NCBI GenBank assembly: GCA_947652115.1
Contig: OX393569.1
Span: forward strand, 1,493,315 to 1,557,314
Origin: Blastomussa wellsi
Lineage: Eukaryota > Cnidaria > Anthozoa > Scleractinia > Plerogyridae
Reading direction: 5' to 3'
Length of the DNA stretch: 64,000 nucleotides
The notes beneath the pieces were generated by a model that saw only the letters and a list, made by a program, of their open reading frames with translations, did no database searches and was not told the origin of the DNA. The translations under genes were made by a program, and so were the position numbers. Each line of letters begins with the position of its first letter. The first letter of the stretch is position 1. This document shows, in pieces, positions 57,180 through 64,000 of this stretch.

Positions 57180-57425
57180 AGTGTGGCCGAGTGGTTAGAG
57201 CGTTGGACTTGTAATCCATAAGTCGTGGGTTCAAGTCTCGTTCTGATCACTAGCTGGTGTTGTTCTCGGTAGCCCCGAGTTCAACTCCTCAGCTACGCTT
57301 GTAAATAGCCAACTGGTCTGCCTCCTGCCAGTTGGATTCTTAACCTTGTTATGTTCATTTAAAATGTTTGTTTACATTGGCCCTGAAAAGCCCCAATGGG
57401 GAGTGGTCAATTAAGTAATTATTAT
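57180..57425 (+). mobile_element. tRNA-derived SINE with LINE-like tail
   Basis: The head GTGTGGCCGAGTGGTTAGAG, anticodon-arm-like TTGGACTTGTAATCCA and B box GTGGGTTCAAGTCTCG give a near-complete tRNA-like fold, with a TGT triplet in the loop. It continues past the tRNA part into a body and ends TGAAAAGCCCCAATGGGGAG plus an ATT-rich tail, like the LINE end at 19190-19525. It is therefore a SINE, not a tRNA gene. Confidence 0.8.
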
Positions 57426-57954
57426 TAGTAATTATTATCAAGTTAGAAATTGTTGGTTAAAAGTGCCGGTACTTGGATGTCAGAGGGACTGAAAATATGA
57501 TCGCAATATGATCAATCCGATCGAATACAATGGTGTGTTGTTTCTTTTAGCTGAACGGCGGTTTCGTCTGAATCGAGTCTAAAATCTGTTCACAGTGAAC
57601 AACCGCAGAAGACAATTGGCCACAACAAAGTTCCTGAGAGTTAGCCAAAGTAGTTGTTCAATTAATTACACGCCGGTCGTTTTTTAGATCTACATCAGAG
57701 AATACGTATCTAATGCATACGTATAATAAATGTGTGGCGTTATTTGCCTAATTAAAGCTGCCAGTTTCTGCAGTTTAGCAATCTAATTTCAGTTTTAGTG
57801 ATGAGTGTATTTTGTGCTGTGCTTGTTTAAAATGGAAGGCAGTTGTAAAAAGAAAGAATCTGACTCATAAAGCCAACGCAAACACTCGTGAAAGTGAAGG
57901 ATTTTTGTACAGGTGTTGTTGCATATTTGGCAAGACATGCCTCATGCTGATCAT

Positions 57955-57982
57955 TTTTTTTTCTATTTTTCATACAGTACAG
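57955..57982 (+). promoter_or_regulatory. Candidate 3' splice site before the NLR start
   Basis: A T/C-rich tract ending CATACAG (57977), then TACAG (57982), lies 20-25 bases before the ATG at 58004. It suggests that the coding exon is preceded by a spliced 5' leader. If so, the open frame upstream of 57978 is intron. Confidence 0.55.
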
Positions 57983-58003
57983 ATTCCCTGTGCCGGCGGT
58001 AAA

Positions 58004-61000
58004 ATGGAAACCCTCAAGGAATTCATCATGCCCAAAGCCTTTAACAGACTCAGCTACGTAGCAGTAATTTGCTGGGCAATGTTCGGAGTTATTCTACTCG
58101 GCATCTTTACAGACATGGAGAACAGCGAGTCGAGGTTTGATTTCCGCTGTGGTGCGAGTGAAAAGATAGATCTTGTGCGAGGAAAGTGTTTCCAGCTGTA
58201 CGAGAAGAAATACAACAGATTGAGCTTTCCCGTCTACGCTTTCGTGATCCTTAATTTCTCTTTTGTTCTAATTGTTTGCGTGATTTATTCCCAAGTGGTA
58301 AAGTCGAGAGTTGATCAACTGCTGGATGTCAATTCAAAGAGAGATGCCGAGAGACAGCGCCCAACTGAAACACACAAACTGTTTGTAGCGTACTGTTGCC
58401 AATTAACCGCCAGACTTGTTTTAGGAATATCTTTTATAGTACTGCAAACTCAATTGTTTTATCCGTCTGACTTTCCTTCAACCTTCAAATGTATCCTGAC
58501 GCCAGAAAGCAGTCACGCGGCCAATTCTTCAACGGGTAACATTCAGAACACGACTCAGATATTCGAGTGCCACAATCAAAGAGCAACAAAGAAAAGCTTT
58601 TGGACAGGCGCCGTGATTGCGGTCAATGGAGTTTTTCTTTTTCCTATTTTGATTGAGATCATCTGGATATTTTCTCGAGCAAGAAAAGAAGACTCGAAAT
58701 TTCTAGAAGATCATCTTGTTGCCCCTCAACAGCCGTCGTCATTATTCATCCAAAGCCTAAAGAAAAAGATCATTGGAGGCACGGAGAAACCCAGAGATTT
58801 AGAAGCCCCGTTTCAGGCTTATCATGGTGAAGGCGAAAGAATCGAAAATCTGAAGCTTGACAATATTTATACCAAGTTGGTTCTTATTGAAAACAGAGCA
58901 CGATACGAGTTTAGCGGAAATAGACAGGAGCAGCTGAAAGAGTACCCCATGCCAAAACGTAATTTGCCACCACCGAAAAGTGCGGAAGATATTTTCAATG
59001 TCGATAACAAGAAGATCTTGATAGTGGGCCGGCCCGGAATAGGCAAGACGACCTTCTGTACCAAGATTCTCCGAGACTGGGCATTTGGAAAGGTTTTTAG
59101 TGAAGCACAAGATGCTGAACTGAAATTTGACGTTGCTCTCCTGATTAAGTTTAGGAGGTTGAACTCGGTAAAAAAGCTCAGCCTTCGTCAATTACTTGCA
59201 ATGTCTGAATATTTACCATCAGAATTTCTCACTGCAGTATACAGCCGAGGGGCGCCCGGGAGCGAAGAAGAACGGCTGTATACATTTCCGCAGGCTAGCC
59301 TCACTGATGAAGTCTGGAGTTACATTCTTAAAAATCCCGACAAAGTCCTGATCTTGTTTGACGGCTTAGACGAATATCTGGATGTCGCAAGTATCACGAC
59401 CGTTAACGAAACCTGCAATAATAGCGTAGAACTGGACATACCTTTCTCTGTCCTGTATTACAACATCGTGAATGGACAATTGCTCTCTGGCGCCACCGTT
59501 GCTACGACTTCAAGACCCACTGCCGTGTCAAGCCTCACAAGTCTTCCATTCGACAAAACTTTTGAAATTCTTGGCTTTGTATCCGAACAAGTTAAAGAAT
59601 ATGTACAGAACTTTACAAAAGAAGCAGCGGAAAATGTGAAGGACACAGGTGAAAAACTATGGCAACACATCAGCACGAACATGAACCTATTTTCATTATG
59701 CTATATTCCTGTCAATTGTTTTATCATTTGCTCATGCCTGCTGCAAATTATCATGTACTACACGAAGAGAGGCATGGATTTATCTGGAGTTGGCCTACCT
59801 TCAAAACTAACTCAGATTTACAAGCGAGCCACAAAATTGTTCTTCTTGAGGCACAACAAACAATATCGTGATGAACCTATAAGCCGGGAAGACATTCTCT
59901 CAGAAGATCTCATTTTGCCCCCAGAAATAGAAACCAAATTCAAGGAACTGAGAAAAATTGCATTCAATGGCGTTAAAGAAAGAACACTTATCTTTGGAAA
60001 AGACGAAGTCGAGGAAGTGGAAGACAGTGAACTATTCCATCGCTTACCAGATGATCAAAGTGGCCCTTTCAATTACCAAGTGCAATATTGTTTTCTGCAC
60101 TTGACGATTCAGGAATTCCTCGCAGCGCAGCATTTAACCGATACCATGAATGAAGCAGAAATTACAAAATTTGTCTCCGACCACATTGAGGATAGCGAAT
60201 GGCAAGTGGTATTGCAGTTTGTGGCTGGCCTGCTCGGCGACCGAGAAGAACTTTCGATAGAAATGTTTACAAACCTTCTTCCTGTGAAAACAGAAGAGAA
60301 AGATGACTGGATGCTGATGCCGTTTATGAATAGTCAAGGACACACATTTACCTGTTGGCCGACTAAGAGCGAAAAACATTTAGCACTGACAATAACTAGG
60401 TGCGTTTACGAGGCCAGTGATTCAGATGTCCAAAGCAAATTAGAAGAGATTGGTTTTAATGCTGTAGATTTTAGCCGCTGCCGCCTCGCTCCTGCTGACT
60501 GTACAGCAGTGGTTCATGTGCTTAAAAATGTGAAACAAATTTCAGCCATAGATTTGTCCGATAATAACATTGGCCCGTTGGGTTGTGTAGAGATTGCAAA
60601 GTTGTTTCACAATGGCGCCTGTCAACTAACCCACTTAAACCTCGGTGGCAATAACATAACAGCTCAAGGTGTAATTCATTTGAACCAAGGTTTAATAAAA
60701 AGCAAATTAATCGCGTTAAACCTCAGTGCCAATAACATAACAGATCAAGGTGTAATTCATTTGAACCAAGGTTTAATAAAAAGCAAATTAACCAAGTTAA
60801 ACCTCAGTGCCAATAACATAACAGATCAAGGTGTAATTCATTTGAACCAAGGTTTAATAAAAAGCAAATTAACCGTGTTAAACCTCAGTCGCAATAACAT
60901 AACAGATCAAGGTGTAATTCATTTGAACCAAGGTTTAATAAAAAGCAAATTAACCAAGTTAAACCTCAGTGCCAATAACATAACAGATCAAGGTGTAATT

Positions 61001-61213
61001 CATTTGAACCAAGGTTTAGCAATAAGTAAATTAACCGCGTTAGACCTCAGTGTCAATAACATAACAGATGTAGGTGCAGATTATTTGTGTAACGTGCTTA
61101 GTGAATATAATTGTAATCTAACCTGGTTAATCCTCCGGGGCAATAAAGCAATAACAGCTGAAGCTAAACAGCGCTTGCGAGAGGCTAATGTTAATTGCAG
61201 GGTCGTCTTTTGA
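58004..61213 (+). CDS. Tetraspan channel-like NACHT-LRR receptor
   Basis: One uninterrupted exon, 1069 aa. The ATG at 58004 has a good context (AAAATGG) and follows a candidate acceptor. Four hydrophobic helices lie at about 16-36, 75-96, 125-152 and 201-224. The two predicted outer loops carry two Cys each (C49/C62, C163/C189) and NxS/T sites in loop 2. Before TM4, C189-x3-R-x-T-x-K-x-F resembles the connexin second-loop signature; two Cys per loop is more like innexin/pannexin. A NACHT ATPase follows: Walker A GRPGIGKTT (342-350), Walker B LILFDGLDEY (449-458) and ATTSRPT (500-506). CFLHLTIQEFLAAQ (about 696-709) is the usual winged-helix end. RNI-type LRRs run from about 841 to 1056. NLRs sense intracellular danger and oligomerise; here the effector would be a membrane pore (inference). 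No Death, CARD or TIR domain is present. Confidence 0.88.
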   Translation: METLKEFIMPKAFNRLSYVAVICWAMFGVILLGIFTDMENSESRFDFRCGASEKIDLVRGKCFQLYEKKYNRLSFPVYAFVILNFSFVLIVCVIYSQVVKSRVDQLLDVNSKRDAERQRPTETHKLFVAYCCQLTARLVLGISFIVLQTQLFYPSDFPSTFKCILTPESSHAANSSTGNIQNTTQIFECHNQRATKKSFWTGAVIAVNGVFLFPILIEIIWIFSRARKEDSKFLEDHLVAPQQPSSLFIQSLKKKIIGGTEKPRDLEAPFQAYHGEGERIENLKLDNIYTKLVLIENRARYEFSGNRQEQLKEYPMPKRNLPPPKSAEDIFNVDNKKILIVGRPGIGKTTFCTKILRDWAFGKVFSEAQDAELKFDVALLIKFRRLNSVKKLSLRQLLAMSEYLPSEFLTAVYSRGAPGSEEERLYTFPQASLTDEVWSYILKNPDKVLILFDGLDEYLDVASITTVNETCNNSVELDIPFSVLYYNIVNGQLLSGATVATTSRPTAVSSLTSLPFDKTFEILGFVSEQVKEYVQNFTKEAAENVKDTGEKLWQHISTNMNLFSLCYIPVNCFIICSCLLQIIMYYTKRGMDLSGVGLPSKLTQIYKRATKLFFLRHNKQYRDEPISREDILSEDLILPPEIETKFKELRKIAFNGVKERTLIFGKDEVEEVEDSELFHRLPDDQSGPFNYQVQYCFLHLTIQEFLAAQHLTDTMNEAEITKFVSDHIEDSEWQVVLQFVAGLLGDREELSIEMFTNLLPVKTEEKDDWMLMPFMNSQGHTFTCWPTKSEKHLALTITRCVYEASDSDVQSKLEEIGFNAVDFSRCRLAPADCTAVVHVLKNVKQISAIDLSDNNIGPLGCVEIAKLFHNGACQLTHLNLGGNNITAQGVIHLNQGLIKSKLIALNLSANNITDQGVIHLNQGLIKSKLTKLNLSANNITDQGVIHLNQGLIKSKLTVLNLSRNNITDQGVIHLNQGLIKSKLTKLNLSANNITDQGVIHLNQGLAISKLTALDLSVNNITDVGADYLCNVLSEYNCNLTWLILRGNKAITAEAKQRLREANVNCRVVF
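60626..61030 (+). repeat. Near-identical 81-bp LRR repeats
   Basis: Five consecutive 27-residue LRR units (LNLSANNITDQGVIHLNQGL type; residues about 875-1009) are almost identical in DNA. Differences concentrate in the codons at positions 2-3 and 8 of each unit; units 1 and 5 also diverge near an edge. A sixth, diverged unit follows. Confidence 0.9.
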
Positions 61214-61411
61214 AATTATTTCCAAATTATTGCCATTGTCTTTCAACAAACATCGACTAAACAAATTGTTGAGATGAATTGTTGTTTTGTGACCGACTGA
61301 AAAAAGCAAAACAAAAACTTGGTAAAATATAAAACTAAAATAAAAAAATAAGGCAAGTTTTTTTTCATGTTAGCGACTGGTGCCATGTTGAGTCAAGATT
61401 TTGCGACCTGA

Positions 61412-61417
61412 AATAAA
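61412..61417 (+). promoter_or_regulatory. Candidate NLR polyadenylation signal
   Basis: AATAAA about 200 bases after the stop codon. An A-rich AATAAA-containing stretch near 61337 and another hexamer near 62661 are alternatives. Confidence 0.4.
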
Positions 61418-63049
61418 GTCGCTGGATATATTCACAATACAAGAACAGGTGCCTAGGTAAGATGAATTCAGTTCGCGTTTTGACACTTAAACATCTAAGT
61501 TGTGTAAAATGTGGTTTTACGGAGTTTTTGAAAAATACAAGGTCACTACTTTAAAGCAGAAAACATGTTGCAAACACAACAAATATTTGAGACAAAAACA
61601 GTTTAATAGCTACTAAATTCAAAGAAAATGTACACAGAATGAAAAACAAAGCGTCATTCTTAGCTGTTTTATCGACGGAAATGCATCCATTGTTTTTGTG
61701 TTTGCTTCATGTGGAGTGTTTGAAAAAAACGTAACTGCCTTTCAACTCCAAAGGACTTCTTGCAGAACAATTATTTTTCAACTTTGAAAGTATATCTTAG
61801 CCAACATTTCTCAAGCAACCGAACACAAGCGAGACGTCGTGGAACTGAAATGAAAAACAGGGTTTGCCAACGTTTTGTTGAATTGTAGGATCGAAATTAA
61901 CCAATCAGAGTAATGTCATGTTTCCCGAGAAGTCCTCCTTGTGAGTAGAAATGCAAATGGCGGCTGTAAAATACACAATATGGCTTGTGGACTGTTATTG
62001 TTATTGTTATTGTTAAACAATCAAGGGAAGAGCTAAAAAAATTTAGTGCATGAATTTCTACCCAGCCTTAGTTCAATGCTGGATTTTTTGCGGATGTGCA
62101 ACCTCTGCAGAATATTTTTTTGAAGTAAAGAAATATCTGAATGTTTTCATTTGTGTGGAAGAACAATAATTTGAATATGGGAGGGGAGGGGATACTTTTA
62201 GCTCCTACAAAGTATTGGAGAGAGTTCTAACTTCAGTCCCTTGATTTCTAAAGGTCTACCAGAGTGTTTAATTATTAAGATGCCAATCTCTTCATAATCT
62301 ATATTATAAGTAAGGAATTATTGAATCACTGGTTTCAGAGTTAAATGCACTTAGTCGGCCAACACATATGCCCTCTAGGTTACTCAGACATTTGATTTAC
62401 GGTATATGCTTATATATTTTTAAATCTTTCAAGTTAGTTTAAATACTTGTCATATATAGCCATGGTCTTATACTTACAGTTTTGAAAACTGATATATACT
62501 CCAATTGTTAGATGATATGCTGAAAGTTTCAAATATCTTGAATACAAATATATGAACTGTATCAATACTGGACTGCAGCATATGAACATTTTGATCTTGC
62601 AATGTACATAACAGACTTAACCGATCTTGATAACTTGTAAATAGAGTAATGCTTATATCAATAAATGTTTATGACAAGTTCTTTAATTTGTTGTGTTACA
62701 TTTTAGCTAGACATACTATTATTGGGACTCAGGTAAAACTATGCCGGGTTATCGTAAAAATTTTGGATGACCTATATGCAATGATCCTTCCTTAGTGCGA
62801 CTGGTTTTTCGTGATTAGCATGTCAAAAACAAAATGGCCTGTCAAGGAGTCATTGAAATAAAATGACTCCTCCCCCTCCTCCAAGTCTTGTCAGATAACT
62901 GGAGCAGACCAAAATCAGTTGAGTAGATTGTGGAAAATTGGCAAGTTGTTTGAAATTTGATTAACAAGAAATCCAGGATAAAAAGTTAATTGACTGGGTT
63001 CTATTTCTCTTTCAAAATATTGGTGATGTTAAGTTGAGCTGAGATTTCC

Positions 63050-63172
63050 GGGGGGGGGGGGGGTACTCCCTTATGTAGGCTATATGGGAACCCTTGGTCC
63101 TAAACAAAGTCAGGGTTTTGGACCTCCAGCGGCACCCCTTATATCCAAACATAGGTCAAGTACCCCCCCCCC
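63050..63172. mobile_element. ACTCCCTTATGTAGGCTAT-family repeat, short copy
   Basis: It runs from a poly-G tract and GTACTCCCTTATGTAGGCTA to CAAACATAGGTCAAGTAC and a poly-C tract, so the ends are inverted. It shares GGTCCTAAACAAAGTCAGGG and CCTCCAGCGGCACCCC with 44600-45140. Confidence 0.75.
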
Positions 63173-63393
63173 TCCTGGCTGACAATTCTGTCCGGAGGGG
63201 TTAGTTTAACTCAACAGTCCCTTGCAACACTGGCAAAAAAAACACCTCGAACAACTAGATGGATTTTAATGACCTCTCAGTTTTAGTCACTTCCAGGTTG
63301 TTCACAAATGTGACAGTTTTCAAGCTGATTAATTCTCAGGAACAACAAAATAATTTACAATATTACTTCTAGTTCACGTGAGAAATAAAATAA

Positions 63394-63568
63394 GCCATTT
63401 CCGAGTTGAATTCTACCTCTGTTTCAAAACGAGTCTTGGTGCAGAACCTTTCAAATGGAAAATTTGATTTTCAAGACAAAAGACGTGTGAGTAAAACTCA
63501 TTTCCATATGAAAGGTTGTGCACCAAGACTCGTCTTGAAACAGAGGAAAACAGCATCTCGGAAATGGG
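63394..63568. mobile_element. Foldback MITE
   Basis: CCATTTCCGAG, CCTCTGTTTCAAAACGAGTC, TTGGTGCA and CCTTTCAAATGGAAA on the left are mirrored on the right around a 35-bp spacer. Confidence 0.8.
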
Positions 63569-63867
63569 CTACTCTCCAGCAGAATTTTCCTCTTATTTTC
63601 TAACATTTAGAACAACATCAGCTTGAATCACAAACTTGATATAACAAGTTAGGGTTGTTTCCCATTCACATGGGTAACAACAGTTAATGGTAAATCATAT
63701 GCAAGAAAAGGAATTTAGTTCCATTTATCAGAAAATATTTTCTCACAGAGCACCTGGAATTATGGCAGTGTTGCACACTTGGTGCCCTGACACAGTGCTG
63801 GAGTCAGATCCTCGCTGGGCGCTGATGCAAACACAGTTTTTCAAGTACTTACAACAGGATTTTGGGA

Positions 63868-64000
63868 GGCATGGTGGCGTAACGGTTAGTGCGCTTGTCT
63901 CTGGATCGAGCGGTCCAGGTTCGAGCCCTGGCCGGGGACATTGTGTTGTGTTCTTGGGCTAGGTGTATAAATGGGTAGTGGCGAATTTACCCTGCGATGG
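63868..64000 (+). mobile_element. tRNA-derived SINE, cut by window end
   Basis: Intact A box TGGCGTAACGGTTAGTGCGC and B box GGTTCGAGCCCTGG at tRNA spacing, then TTGTGTTGTGTTCTTGGGCT, AGGTGTATAAATGGGTAG and GGCGAATTTACCC. It is the best-preserved head of the family at 17188 and 48245. Confidence 0.85.

Larger units (their letters stand above)
55078..57987. other. Intergenic region between STYXL1 and the NLR gene
   Basis: The STYXL1 and NLR genes point away from each other here. It holds the STYXL1 promoter and leader (near 55078-55230), a minisatellite, a Penelope-like endonuclease relic and a SINE, listed separately. Around 56284-56388 a plus-strand segment ends in AATCCAG then GTTTGT, a possible non-coding first exon of the NLR gene, but this is weak. 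The rest shows nothing recognisable. Confidence 0.5.
61214..64000. other. 3' flank of the NLR gene
   Basis: AT-rich DNA with the NLR 3' UTR at its start. It holds a small (TATTGT)n run at about 61996, poly-G/poly-C tracts, a foldback MITE and a SINE cut by the window edge, listed separately. No further gene is recognisable. Confidence 0.6.

Noticed and set aside
57181..57253. Possible functional tRNA (TGT in the loop)
   Set aside because: The sequence continues into a SINE body and LINE-like tail, and the stems are imperfect.

Overview
This window is eukaryotic: about 60% AT, genes broken into many short exons with GT-AG introns, and dense short repeats. The proteins resemble animal ones, and the mixture of tRNA-derived SINEs, foldback MITEs and a NACHT-LRR receptor with an unusual N-terminus suggests a cnidarian, most likely a stony coral. 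That placement is inference; no marker gene proves it.

Layout. Four conserved animal genes lie on the minus strand. (1) The first three coding exons of NLK, a Ser/Thr kinase (2371-2972), continue off the left edge. (2) A complete 14-exon EIF4ENIF1 (4E-T) gene runs from 27157 down to 8765. It encodes a translational repressor and P-body scaffold. (3) A complete 14-exon MDH2 gene (mitochondrial malate dehydrogenase) runs from 41285 to 30598. (4) A complete 10-exon STYXL1 gene (MK-STYX pseudophosphatase) runs from 55077 to 44301. Every exon junction listed was read by eye from splice sites, and the codon phases close across each gene (predicted 1270, 339 and 310 aa). On the plus strand, 58004-61213 is one long coding exon. 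It encodes a four-TM, connexin/pannexin-like domain fused to a NACHT ATPase and leucine-rich repeats.

Introns and intergenic DNA are filled with repeats: foldback/MITE elements (several with readable target-site duplications), tRNA-derived SINEs, a CR1/L2-type LINE 3' end, a Penelope-like endonuclease remnant, a transposon carrying half of a RecQ-like helicase, and simple repeats.

The conserved genes are functionally unrelated housekeeping or regulatory genes, not an operon. MDH2 next to STYXL1 is also the arrangement in the human genome, so that pair looks like ancient linkage. The most novel item is the tetraspan-channel-like NACHT-LRR protein. It could couple intracellular sensing directly to a membrane pore.
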